DNA of 44,902 nt from an uncultured Bacteroidota bacterium (GTDB lineage: Bacteria > Bacteroidota > Bacteroidia > Bacteroidales > F082), in contig CAITDJ010000049.1 of the NCBI GenBank assembly GCA_903891085.1, positions 1 to 44,902 on the forward strand, in the 5' to 3' direction. Below are positions 26,755 through 34,254 of the stretch, piece by piece. Positions within the stretch are counted from its first letter, which is position 1. The number at the start of each line of letters is the position of its first letter. Below the pieces are notes generated by a model that saw only the letters and a program-made list of their open reading frames with translations, did not search any database and had not been told where the DNA came from. The position numbers were made by a program, and so were the translations under genes.

Positions 26755-28575
26755 ATGAAAAACTTCTACCGCATACTCGCGTATATCAAACCCTATTGGG
26801 GATATGTCGTTCTAAATGTGATATTTAATCTGCTGACAATCGTTTTTTCATTGTTTTCATTCGCCTTACTCGTTCCCTTCCTGAATCTGCTTTTTGGAAC
26901 AGATGCACTGGTAACCACACGACCTGACTGGGCATTGAGCTCAGAATCATTGTTGGGAAATATGAATTACCTTATCAGCACCATCATCATCGAAAAAGGA
27001 CAGGTGCAGGCACTGGTATTTATTTGCGCGGTGATCATTGGCGCCTTCTTTTTCAGGAATCTTTCACGTTTTTTTGCCATGTTTTATATGGCCAATGTAC
27101 GTATCGGAGCCGTACAGGACATTCGCAATGCCATCTTCAACAAGATATTAATTCTGCCATTATCTTTTTATAACAAGAACAAAAAGGGCGACATCATGGC
27201 CCGTATCACTACCGATGTGCAGGAAGTTGAATATTCGATTATGAATTACCTTGAAATGATTATTCGCGATCCGGTTACTATCATCGCTTTTTTCATTTTC
27301 ATGCTGAGTATGAGTCCAAAACTCACCTTGTTTGTGATCATTATTCTGCCATTAACCGGTTTTATTATCGGACAAATCGGACGCAGTCTTCGTAAATCGT
27401 CCAAAGTGGGACAAACACAGCTCGCCGGAATGCTCTCAACGATTGAGGAATCTATATCGGGACTGCGTATCATCAAGGCTTTCAATGCGATAGGTTATTC
27501 TGATAATAAATTCAGGCAGCAGAATGGCAGCTTTGCCAAATTGATGGTAAGCATTTACCGCCGCCGCGATTTAAGTTCTCCGCTAAGTGAATTTTTATCT
27601 TCACTCGTCATAGTTTTCGTACTCTGGTTTGGCGGTCAGATGGTATTGTCCGATTCATCTTCCATCAAAGCAGCCGATTTCATCACATATATCATCGTGT
27701 TTTCACAGATCATTCCACCAGCCAAAACATTTGCCCAGGGATTTTACAGTATCCAGAAAGGAATTGCCTCTGCTGAACGCATTTTCGAAATCCTTGATGC
27801 CGAAGAAGTAATTGTTGAACGGCCTGATGCCAAACCAATTAACGATTTCAAACAATCCATCGAATACCGTGACGTTACATTCCGTTACGAAAAAGAGGAG
27901 GTGATCAAAGGGGTGAATATCACCATCCAAAAAGGCAAAGTGATTGCACTTGTTGGTGAATCGGGTGGCGGAAAATCAACGCTGGTCGATCTGCTGCCAC
28001 GTTTTTATGATGTTGTGGATGGCGGAATTTTCATCGACGGAATCGATATCCGCGATTATAAAATTGATTCACTCAGGGGATTGATGGGCATGGTTACCCA
28101 GGAAAGTATCCTGTTTAATGATTCTGTTTTTAACAATATTGCTTTTGGAAACACGACCGCCACCATGGAAAGCGTGATCGAAGCAGCCAAAGTGGCCAAT
28201 GCGCACGAGTTCATTTCGCAACTGGAAGATGGCTATCTGACTACCATTGGCGACCGCGGCTCGAAACTTTCGGGCGGACAGCGCCAACGACTGAGTATTG
28301 CCCGTGCCGTGCTGAGGAATCCACCGATTCTGATTCTTGATGAAGCCACTTCATCGCTCGATACCGAATCGGAACGCTTAGTGCAGGATGCGTTGGCCAA
28401 GGTGATGAGCAGCCGCACCTCGGTGGTGATTGCCCACCGCTTATCGACCATCCAACATGCAGATGAAATTATCGTCATCGTGAAAGGAAAGGTGGTTGAA
28501 CGGGGCAAGCACGATGTACTGATTGGTAAAGGTGGCGTTTACAGTCGTTTGCACGATTTGCAGTCGTTTAATTGA
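26755..28575 (+). CDS. MsbA-like ABC exporter (half transporter)
   Basis: Fused transmembrane and ATPase exporter of 606 residues that works as a homodimer; lipid A flipping (MsbA) or multidrug export are the family roles. Six membrane helices occupy residues 15-330. The ATPase has Walker A GESGGGKST (401-409), the Q-loop in GMVTQESILFND, signature LSGGQRQR, Walker B ILILDEATSSLD and the H-loop IAHRLST. Relative to the common GPSGAGKST the Walker A loop is GESGGGKST, within family variation. Directly downstream of purB. The AT-rich RAYT island starts within 10 bases of its stop codon. Confidence 0.9.
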   Translation: MKNFYRILAYIKPYWGYVVLNVIFNLLTIVFSLFSFALLVPFLNLLFGTDALVTTRPDWALSSESLLGNMNYLISTIIIEKGQVQALVFICAVIIGAFFFRNLSRFFAMFYMANVRIGAVQDIRNAIFNKILILPLSFYNKNKKGDIMARITTDVQEVEYSIMNYLEMIIRDPVTIIAFFIFMLSMSPKLTLFVIIILPLTGFIIGQIGRSLRKSSKVGQTQLAGMLSTIEESISGLRIIKAFNAIGYSDNKFRQQNGSFAKLMVSIYRRRDLSSPLSEFLSSLVIVFVLWFGGQMVLSDSSSIKAADFITYIIVFSQIIPPAKTFAQGFYSIQKGIASAERIFEILDAEEVIVERPDAKPINDFKQSIEYRDVTFRYEKEEVIKGVNITIQKGKVIALVGESGGGKSTLVDLLPRFYDVVDGGIFIDGIDIRDYKIDSLRGLMGMVTQESILFNDSVFNNIAFGNTTATMESVIEAAKVANAHEFISQLEDGYLTTIGDRGSKLSGGQRQRLSIARAVLRNPPILILDEATSSLDTESERLVQDALAKVMSSRTSVVIAHRLSTIQHADEIIVIVKGKVVERGKHDVLIGKGGVYSRLHDLQSFN

Positions 28576-28583
28576 GTTGAAGT

Positions 28584-28611
28584 AAAACAAATTGATTTTA
28601 CATCGGTCTGG
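28584..28611 (+). repeat. Imperfect direct repeat, copy 1
   Basis: AAAACAAATTGA followed by TTTTACATCGGTCTGG. Copy 2 at 29219-29246 matches 24 of 28 positions. Each copy is followed by hairpin-forming DNA, and together they bracket the orphan gene at 28688-29206. Confidence 0.6.
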
Positions 28612-28631
28612 AAATCGTAAGTTATTGACGA

Positions 28632-28649
28632 CGTAGTCTGGAGACTACG
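28632..28649. repeat. Perfect hairpin palindrome (REP-like)
   Basis: CGTAGTCT, GG, AGACTACG: an 8-bp perfect stem with a 2-base centre, between msbA and the orphan gene. It has no T-run after it, so it is more like a REP element than a terminator, and a RAYT gene is close by. Confidence 0.6.
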
Positions 28650-28687
28650 CCGAGCTTGAAAATAAGATCTGGGCTAATACCTTAATA

Positions 28688-29206
28688 ATGAAAAGAATGA
28701 CTTATAATATTAGGATCAAGTTTTGTATTTTGGTGTCTTGTTTAATGTTTATTTTTATTTACTCCCAGGCCCAAATAAAACTCACTCTTCACGAACTAAG
28801 TGTTGGAGATTTAAAAGTTCTCGTCCCTGACAGTGCAGATATCGAAGGCATCTTTGATGGGCCATACGTTAGTGGTACGTTAGCATTTTGTAATATTACA
28901 GATTCAAGTATTTTATTGGACATTATTAATTCAAATACAAACTTACGTTTCAGGTATAGAAACAAATATTATTATAGAGATATAACTATATCAAACCTTG
29001 AAGAATCAGTTACTTTAAATCCAAATGAATGTCATGAGGCATTTTTTAGCACTAAAATACTTTTGGGAACTGATTTATTGAAGGAAGTTAAAAACCAAGA
29101 CTATCTTCTTGAAATGTTTGAAATATTGCCAACAATCACAATTATTTATAAAGAAAAAAAGAACAAATTCACAAGTTGTGGGATTGAAAATGTAATTGTA
29201 CATTAA
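28688..29206 (+). CDS. Orphan secreted protein of unknown function
   Basis: 172 residues with a probable signal peptide (IRIKFCILVSCLMFIFIYSQAQ). The mature part is mostly polar and beta-rich (LVPDSADIEGIFDGPYVSGTLAFCNITDSS, read as two segments), with a late cysteine (KFTSCGIENV). No family is recognised. Its base composition is markedly more AT-rich than the flanking purB, msbA and pyrD genes, and it sits between two copies of a 28-bp repeat, so it looks like accessory DNA. Confidence 0.6.
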   Translation: MKRMTYNIRIKFCILVSCLMFIFIYSQAQIKLTLHELSVGDLKVLVPDSADIEGIFDGPYVSGTLAFCNITDSSILLDIINSNTNLRFRYRNKYYYRDITISNLEESVTLNPNECHEAFFSTKILLGTDLLKEVKNQDYLLEMFEILPTITIIYKEKKNKFTSCGIENVIVH

Positions 29207-29218
29207 CAGGGTTGATGG

Positions 29219-29246
29219 AAAACAAATTGAATTTATATAGGTCGGG
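29219..29246 (+). repeat. Imperfect direct repeat, copy 2
   Basis: AAAACAAATTGA followed by ATTTATATAGGTCGGG, 24/28 identical to 28584-28611. It runs into the small hairpin AGGTC-GGGA-GACCT (29239-29252) and then into the left RAYT inverted repeat. Confidence 0.6.
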
Positions 29247-29257
29247 AGACCTTTTGC

Positions 29258-29281
29258 TCGCGCGCGCTTGTAGCGCGTGCG
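29258..29281 (+). repeat. REP-like inverted repeat, left of the RAYT gene
   Basis: A 24-base GC-rich element in AT-rich surroundings. Its core CGCGC-TTGTA-GCGCG folds into a hairpin. It matches the reverse complement of 29917-29940 at 23 of 24 positions. Confidence 0.8.
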
Positions 29282-29350
29282 TTTTTGATTGATGACATTT
29301 GTCTATAAAAACGATAATTAAAGGACGGCTATTTGTAAAATTGAATAGGC

Positions 29351-29905
29351 ATGTCGGACAAGTATAAGATAGTTCAAGGTGATGAGCCTTATTTTGTCAC
29401 ATTCACAATCACTGGCTGGATTAAAGTACTGGCTGATGATTCATACAAAATGATTTTAATTGAATCAATAAGGTATTGCCAGATGCATAAAGGGTTGCAG
29501 GTATATGGATACTGCATTATGCCAAACCATGTCCATATGATTATTCAGGCAATTGGTGAAGATTCCGTTTCCGACATTTTACGTGATTTGAAAACATTCA
29601 CCGCGAAAGCAATCGTTAAAAAACTTGAAGATGAAAAACCGAATGGTTATGATGAAGTATTATCCAAATTCGCTGAGGCGGGTGATGCTTTGAAACGTAT
29701 CAAAAAGTATAAAGTCTGGCAGGATGGTAACAGGGCAAAATTATTGTATAGCAATTGGTTTATGCTTGAAAAACTGAATTACATACACAACAATCCGGTT
29801 AAATATGGATTATGTGAAGTGCCGTGGAAATATGCATTCAGTTCAGCAACAAATTACACCGAAAAACATTCTTTGATAGAAGTAATATTGTTAAGTTTGT
29901 GTTAG
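29351..29905 (+). CDS. REP-associated tyrosine transposase (RAYT, Y1/IS200-like)
   Basis: Single-strand DNA nuclease/transposase-like protein of 184 residues in the HUH superfamily. The HUH metal-binding motif is in MPNHVHMI (His60, His62), after YFVTFTITGW and GYCIMPN, which are typical of the family. C-terminal KLNYIHNNPVKYGL and YAFSSATNY are the usual RAYT features. The nucleophilic tyrosine is either Tyr144 (NYIHNNP) or an earlier one such as Tyr133; I cannot fix it by eye. The gene is enclosed by GC-rich hairpin inverted repeats, and the first codons overlap GGCATGTC (29348-29355), whose inverse GACATGCC lies at 29910-29917. RAYTs are generally single-copy and domesticated, acting on REP sequences. 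Confidence 0.88.
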   Translation: MSDKYKIVQGDEPYFVTFTITGWIKVLADDSYKMILIESIRYCQMHKGLQVYGYCIMPNHVHMIIQAIGEDSVSDILRDLKTFTAKAIVKKLEDEKPNGYDEVLSKFAEAGDALKRIKKYKVWQDGNRAKLLYSNWFMLEKLNYIHNNPVKYGLCEVPWKYAFSSATNYTEKHSLIEVILLSLC

Positions 29906-29916
29906 TTTGGACATGC

Positions 29917-29940
29917 CGAACGCGCTACAAGCGCGCGCGA
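29917..29940 (-). repeat. REP-like inverted repeat, right of the RAYT gene
   Basis: Inverted partner of 29258-29281 (23/24 matches), beginning 11 bases after the RAYT stop codon. It forms the same CGCGC-TTGTA-GCGCG hairpin on the minus strand. Confidence 0.8.
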
Positions 29941-29973
29941 ACATAGTTTAAAAAGATAAATTACAACTAGTTT

Positions 29974-30504
29974 ATGGTAAATAGATTGCTATCAACAATT
30001 TTTTTATTAATCATTGTAAATATAGCCAATTGCCAAATTAATGTAAAAGTTGAAAATGATTGTTTAGAAAATAATACTGCAATTTTATCTCAATTTCTCC
30101 TTGATGAGTTTGGAGAAAGCTTCGTTTCATTTTGGCTTAATAATGAAATGGATATTATTTTTTTTATAGAAGTTGATTCTCTTGGTTATGTAAAGCGCTT
30201 ACTTAGAGTTAATAAAAAATATTTTGATGATAAACAGATTTCAAAATTTGAAAGCCAACTTATTAGAAAGAAGATTCGTTTTTATATCTGTTATGGGAGC
30301 TTACCAGGAGAAGGTGTCGAGGAAAGTCGTAAAATAATTATTAGTGGATTGAAAGGAATAAATGAGCACATTGTAAGCCCATCATTTCCTGGGCAAATGA
30401 TGTCATTGTATAATTACAATAAAGAAAAGAATCAAAATTTTACCAAGTTAAATTTCTTCAAAAAAAATATTAAGAAGTTTCATCCATACAATTATGAAAG
30501 ATGA
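29974..30504 (+). CDS. Orphan secreted protein of unknown function
   Basis: 176 residues with a signal peptide (MVNRLLSTIFLLIIVNIANCQ). The mature region includes MDIIFFIEVDSLGYVKRLLRV, a pattern seen in small Bacteroidota periplasmic proteins, and ends in a very Lys/Asn/Phe-rich tail (NFTKLNFFKKNIKKFHP). No family is recognised. It is strongly AT-rich, much more so than the DUF5606 and pyrD genes downstream, which together with the adjacent RAYT suggests transferred or accessory DNA. Confidence 0.55.
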   Translation: MVNRLLSTIFLLIIVNIANCQINVKVENDCLENNTAILSQFLLDEFGESFVSFWLNNEMDIIFFIEVDSLGYVKRLLRVNKKYFDDKQISKFESQLIRKKIRFYICYGSLPGEGVEESRKIIISGLKGINEHIVSPSFPGQMMSLYNYNKEKNQNFTKLNFFKKNIKKFHPYNYER

Positions 30505-30507
30505 ACT

Positions 30508-30551
30508 GGGAACTATTCCAATGGGAGAAGACAACTTCCAGCATAGTTCCC
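30508..30551. repeat. Long-armed hairpin after the orphan gene
   Basis: GGGAACTAT (30508-30516) and ATAGTTCCC (30543-30551) form a perfect 9-bp stem enclosing 26 bases. No T-run follows, so it is either a factor-dependent terminator or the right edge of the island. A 12-bp palindrome, CAACAATTGTTG, lies further on at 30592-30603. Confidence 0.55.
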
Positions 30552-30663
30552 CTTTACCGTGCGAACAATTTCCATATTCATATTATTGTCGCAACAATTG
30601 TTGAGTTTGGGACCGTTCGAAATAATTCAAATTCAATATTCGCAGGCATTTGCCGATTTTGAT

Positions 30664-30671
30664 TATTTTTG
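30664..30671 (+). promoter_or_regulatory. -7 box for the DUF5606 gene
   Basis: TATTTTTG fits TAnnTTTG, 14 bases before ATG 30686. It lies inside the longer open frame that begins at 30650, which supports the later start. Confidence 0.45.
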
Positions 30672-30685
30672 CAAAAAAAAGAAAT

Positions 30686-31123
30686 ATGGATTTAAGTAAG
30701 ATTGTTTCAATCAGTGGAAAGCCGGGATTGTATAAAGTGACCGGACAGGGAAAAGCAAATGTTATTGTTGAATCACTCATCGATGGAACACGTTTTGCTG
30801 CATTTGTGCAGGATAAAATGAGTTCGCTTGCCGAAATAAGCATCTTCACCACCGGCGAAGATCGCCCGTTGAAAGAAGTTTTTAAGAAAATTCATGACGA
30901 AATTGGCCAGAATCTCGGTTTTGATGTAAAGAAACTGAGTCAGAAAGAGTTGAAAGAAAAATTTGCCATCGCTGTACCTGATTATGCTACCGATACGGTC
31001 TATCCTTCCGATATGAAAAAGGTATTCGTATGGTATCAGATGCTGACCGAAAAAGATCTCCTCGATTTCAGCGAAGAAATCGTTGCTGAAGAGCCGGTGG
31101 CAGAAGAACAAAAAGAAGCGTAA
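30686..31123 (+). CDS. DUF5606 domain protein
   Basis: Short cytoplasmic protein conserved in Bacteroidota, function unknown. The ATG at 30686 (MDLSKIVSISGKPGLYKV) matches the family start; a longer frame from 30650 is rejected. 145 residues: an N-terminal small-barrel-like part (GLYKVTGQGKANVIVESLIDGTRFAAFV), a middle helical part (RPLKEVFKKIHDEIG), a C-terminal helix pair (MKKVFVWYQMLTEKDLLDF) and an acidic Ala/Glu tail. A strong terminator follows. Confidence 0.85.
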   Translation: MDLSKIVSISGKPGLYKVTGQGKANVIVESLIDGTRFAAFVQDKMSSLAEISIFTTGEDRPLKEVFKKIHDEIGQNLGFDVKKLSQKELKEKFAIAVPDYATDTVYPSDMKKVFVWYQMLTEKDLLDFSEEIVAEEPVAEEQKEA

Positions 31124-31128
31124 AACTG

Positions 31129-31154
31129 AAAGTCCCTACATTGGGACTTTTTTT
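31129..31154 (+). terminator. Rho-independent terminator after the DUF5606 gene
   Basis: AAAGTCCC (31129-31136), loop TACATT, GGGACTTT (31143-31150) and a continuing T-run. It separates the gene from pyrD. Confidence 0.9.
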
Positions 31155-31168
31155 ATATAAAATAAAAC

Positions 31169-32212
31169 ATGTACAAATCGCTGCTCCGCCCGGTTTTTTT
31201 CCTTTTTAAGCCCGAAACCATTCACCATTGGGTGATGGCTGTTTTAAAAATAATCGGTAAAATTCCCGGAAAAAGACATGCCTTGAAATGGTTTTTCACG
31301 GTGAAAGACCGGCGGCTTGAAAAAGAACTTTTTGGAATTCGTTTTCCAAATCCTGTTGGCGTGGCAGCCGGCTTCGATAAAAATGCGGAAGTATATGAGG
31401 AGCTTTCAGCGCTGGGTTTTGGTTTCGTCGAAATAGGCACTGTCACACCCAAAGCGCAGCCCGGCAATCCTAAACCCCGATTGTTTCGTTTATCGAAAGA
31501 CAAGGCATTGATCAATCGCATGGGATTCAACAACAGGGGCCTCGAACAGGCTGTTATTGAACTAAAAAAACGAAAATCAAATGTGATCATCGGTGGAAAT
31601 ATCGGAAAGAATACCTTAACGCCCAACGCGATCGCCTACCAGGATTATGTAGAGAATTTTATTGGCCTTTTCGATGTTGTCGATTATTTCGTGGTGAATG
31701 TGAGTTGTCCGAATATTTCTGATCTGAAAGAACTGCAGGACCAGGAGGCACTGATGGAAATTCTGAATAAGTTGCAGTCTATTAATAACAGTAAAGCGAA
31801 ACGTAAGCCAATTTTATTAAAAATTTCGCCTGACCTGAATGACAAACAACTGGATGAAGTGATTGAAATTGTGCGTCTTACAAAAATTGATGGTGTGGTG
31901 GCAACCAATACAAGCATTAAACGAAATCTGGGGAATTACACAAAGGAAGAAATTGTTGCCATCGGAAACGGTGGATTAAGCGGACTTCCTGTCAGGGATC
32001 GTTCAACCGAAGTGATCCGTTATCTGGCAACAAAATCAAACAAAGCCTTCCCTATTATAGGCGTGGGGGGCATATTTACAGCAGCCGACGCCATTGAAAA
32101 GCTACAGGCCGGTGCCGACCTCATTCAGGTGTATACCGGTTTCATCTACGAAGGCCCGTTCATTGCCAAAAGAATAAACAGGGCTATGTTGAAACAGATG
32201 AAAACTGAGTAA
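31169..32212 (+). CDS. pyrD: Dihydroorotate dehydrogenase (quinone), class 2
   Basis: FMN enzyme of pyrimidine synthesis that passes electrons to the quinone pool. 347 residues, with the N-terminal membrane-associating helices of class 2 (LLRPVFFLFKPETIHHWVM). Also FPNPVGVAAGFDKNAE, EIGTVTPKAQPGNPKPRLFR, the catalytic-serine loop VVNVSCPN, LLKISPDL with the conserved lysine, and the FMN-phosphate loop IIGVGGIFTAADA. The quinone link fits the respiratory operon found later in the window. The coding end overlaps the left arm of its own terminator. Confidence 0.95.
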   Translation: MYKSLLRPVFFLFKPETIHHWVMAVLKIIGKIPGKRHALKWFFTVKDRRLEKELFGIRFPNPVGVAAGFDKNAEVYEELSALGFGFVEIGTVTPKAQPGNPKPRLFRLSKDKALINRMGFNNRGLEQAVIELKKRKSNVIIGGNIGKNTLTPNAIAYQDYVENFIGLFDVVDYFVVNVSCPNISDLKELQDQEALMEILNKLQSINNSKAKRKPILLKISPDLNDKQLDEVIEIVRLTKIDGVVATNTSIKRNLGNYTKEEIVAIGNGGLSGLPVRDRSTEVIRYLATKSNKAFPIIGVGGIFTAADAIEKLQAGADLIQVYTGFIYEGPFIAKRINRAMLKQMKTE

Positions 32213-32243
32213 ACACCCTATTTGTGTTCACCTCAGTTTTTTT
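32201..32243 (+). terminator. Rho-independent terminator overlapping the pyrD stop
   Basis: AAAACTGAG (32201-32209) pairs with CTCAGTTTT (32232-32240), extended inside by AAACAC/GTGTTC, with a run of seven T's on the + strand. It lies between convergent genes, but the reverse T-run is short, so it mainly serves pyrD. Confidence 0.85.
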
Positions 32244-32255
32244 ATTAAGCAGATT

Positions 32256-32606
32256 TTATACTGACTGAGAAAGCATACCGCTTATTTCAATGGCTGCCTG
32301 ACGATTGTAAGTAAAGGTAAGTTGTTGATAATTAATTAAATCGACAATGGTACCAATCAAACAAAAACCACCTGTAAAAAAGTAAACTATCCCCATACCA
32401 ATCTGGTTAAGGAGAATCCGGTGAACTCCGGCTGCGCCTAAAAAACCAAGTAAGGTCACCAATAGAATCATTTGCGGATCACGCCGGCGAGCGCGATATA
32501 CCGTGGCAAACATCCGAAGTTTCTCATCGGAATAGGTGTTGGTAAGTGCCTGAATAAACACCATTTCTTCACCTGACAATTCGGGCATTAATTCGTAAAA
32601 TTTCAT
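32256..32606 (-). CDS. TM2 domain membrane protein
   Basis: 116 residues. The N-terminal half is a helical cytoplasmic part (LSGEEMVFIQALTNTYSDEKLRMFATVYRARR, read as a run of helices). It is followed by the TM2 domain: two membrane helices (MILLVTLLGFLGAAGVHR and MGIVYFFTGGFCLIGTIVDL) with the characteristic G-x-x-G-x-H-R turn and the D-L-I end motif. From memory, TM2 genes often sit beside DUF2752 genes in Bacteroidota, as here. Function unknown. Confidence 0.85.
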   Translation of the reverse strand: MKFYELMPELSGEEMVFIQALTNTYSDEKLRMFATVYRARRRDPQMILLVTLLGFLGAAGVHRILLNQIGMGIVYFFTGGFCLIGTIVDLINYQQLTFTYNRQAAIEISGMLSQSV

Positions 32607-32800
32607 GTTACATTGATTTTTTTAAGTTTGTTAAAAGTTGAATAGCGAAATTATCAAGAAACAAGATTATAGTAAAGATAAAATAGGCGAACGGAAGTGT
32701 TTTGTCGGTGAAAGGCGGAATGTAGAATTTAAATATAAGAATAGCGATGTTCTATTTATAAATTCCTCCTTCAAAAACGCTGGCTTCAATTCGCAAGATA

Positions 32801-33115
32801 TCATCCCATATTTTTTTTATTAAATTGCTGATATTTATAGTTTTGACCAATGATAATGATAATCCGGGCTGACAATAATAAAATTGTAACAATCCCTAAC
32901 GGATGTGTTTCGAACGAACGCACAAACTGACCGTGGAAAGCAGCTGAAATTGCATGCCCTAAGCCGCAACCCGGACAACTGTCAATCCCCAGGGCATGAA
33001 ACATGCAAAGTGATGGTTGCGTTGAATAAGGATTCATCGTTGCTAACAGGACCAAGGCACATATCCAAACAATGGCTTCGAAATATGATTTAAAAAAACG
33101 AATAAATCTTTTCAT
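32801..33115 (-). CDS. DUF2752 membrane protein
   Basis: 104 residues from ATG 33115; a TTG at 33124 is less likely. The family motif CPGCGLGHAISAAFHG follows the first helix (ALVLLATMNPY and MFHALGIDS), and a second helix (LGIVTILLLSARIIIIIG) ends the fold. The CxxCG motif could bind metal, but no function is known. It is the first gene of the minus-strand pair with the TM2 gene, separated by 194 bases in which I see no credible gene. Confidence 0.85.
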   Translation of the reverse strand: MKRFIRFFKSYFEAIVWICALVLLATMNPYSTQPSLCMFHALGIDSCPGCGLGHAISAAFHGQFVRSFETHPLGIVTILLLSARIIIIIGQNYKYQQFNKKNMG

Positions 33116-33139
33116 TTTGATCAAATCAATGAGTCAAAG

Positions 33140-34156
33140 TTATGCGATATTTACTTCCATTTCCAATTCTATTCCGAAATTTTCGATGACTGCCTGCTTT
33201 GCCTGCATGGCAACCTGAAACAATTCACGGCCGGTCGCATTGCCATAATTTACAAGTATAAGTGCCTGTTTATCATGAAATCCGGCATTACCAATTCTTT
33301 TACCCTTCCATTGGGTTTTTTCAATCAACCAGGCCGCTGAAACCTTCTTAAAACCCTTCATATCGTTATAACCCACAATATCAGGAAACTCACGTTGAAG
33401 ATCCTGAAAAAGCAGGTTGTGCACCACAGGGTTTTTAAAAAAACTTCCGGCGTTGCCCAACTGAGCAGGATCGGGCAGTTTTGATTTACGGATAGATATT
33501 ACCGAATTAGAAACGTCATTGACCGTTGGGTTTGCAATGCCCTTTTCGTATAAGTGTTGGTGCAAGGCACCATAGTTAACATTAATTACAGGGTGTTTTT
33601 TTAATTTAAAGTCAACATGGGTGATAATAAAACGGTCCTTCAGACGGGTTTTAAAAACGCTCGTCCGATAACCAAATTCACATTCTGCCCTGTTAAATAA
33701 CACCTTTTCACCATTTGACAGATCGATGGCTGTAAGCTGGTAAAAAACATCCTTCAGTTCAGTGCCATAGGCTCCAATATTCTGGATAGGCGCTGCACCC
33801 ACCGTTCCCGGAATCATTGATAAATTTTCAAGGCCACCATAACCCTGGTTTACCATTTCCACAACAAAATCGGACCAGGATTCACCGGCAGCAACTCTGA
33901 TATAGACATCATTCACAGTCTCACGCAGCAGAATTTTCCCTTTACTATTGATATGTATTACCAATCCATTATAAAAATCATCAAGAAACAATACATTGCT
34001 ACCGCCTCCTAAAATCAAATGCTTTTCTTCGGTTAAAACGGATTCCTTTATAAGATCAAAAATCTCGCCGGCATCTGTAATTTTACTGTAATAACTTGCC
34101 GTAACGTGCAATCCAAAAGTGTTATATTCATCTAAAGAAACATAACGATCCATCAT
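33140..34156 (-). CDS. murB: UDP-N-acetylenolpyruvoylglucosamine reductase MurB
   Basis: FAD/NADPH enzyme that reduces the MurA product to UDP-MurNAc. 338 residues, with two adjacent ATG codons possible at 34156 and 34153. Family motifs: ILGGGSNVLF (FAD pyrophosphate loop), MIPGTVGAAPIQNIGAYG, GYRTSVFK, the catalytic serine in GNAGSFFKNP and the C-terminal Glu in GIELEMEVNIA. The long C-terminal domain and motif spacing match the E. coli-like type I MurB. It is divergent from the glycosyltransferase gene; the 98-base gap contains a small dyad, GTTATT-TATGC-AATAAC (34209-34225). Confidence 0.95.
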   Translation of the reverse strand: MMDRYVSLDEYNTFGLHVTASYYSKITDAGEIFDLIKESVLTEEKHLILGGGSNVLFLDDFYNGLVIHINSKGKILLRETVNDVYIRVAAGESWSDFVVEMVNQGYGGLENLSMIPGTVGAAPIQNIGAYGTELKDVFYQLTAIDLSNGEKVLFNRAECEFGYRTSVFKTRLKDRFIITHVDFKLKKHPVINVNYGALHQHLYEKGIANPTVNDVSNSVISIRKSKLPDPAQLGNAGSFFKNPVVHNLLFQDLQREFPDIVGYNDMKGFKKVSAAWLIEKTQWKGKRIGNAGFHDKQALILVNYGNATGRELFQVAMQAKQAVIENFGIELEMEVNIA

Positions 34157-34254
34157 TCTCTTTTTTTATCAAAGGTAATTTTTAAAACAATAAAACCCTG
34201 TTTCCAGAGTTATTTATGCAATAACAAATTCGATAATCAGGGGAGAATTTTTAC

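Noticed and set aside
29258..29940. Possible CRISPR-like repeats
   Set aside because: There are only two GC-rich copies, in inverted orientation and about 640 bases apart with a gene between; no regularly spaced direct repeats or cas genes.
32638..32823. 61-codon frame between the TM2 and DUF2752 genes
   Set aside because: Starts with TTG, has no recognisable domain, runs into the DUF2752 gene on the other strand, and the gap more plausibly holds the promoter of the TM2 gene.
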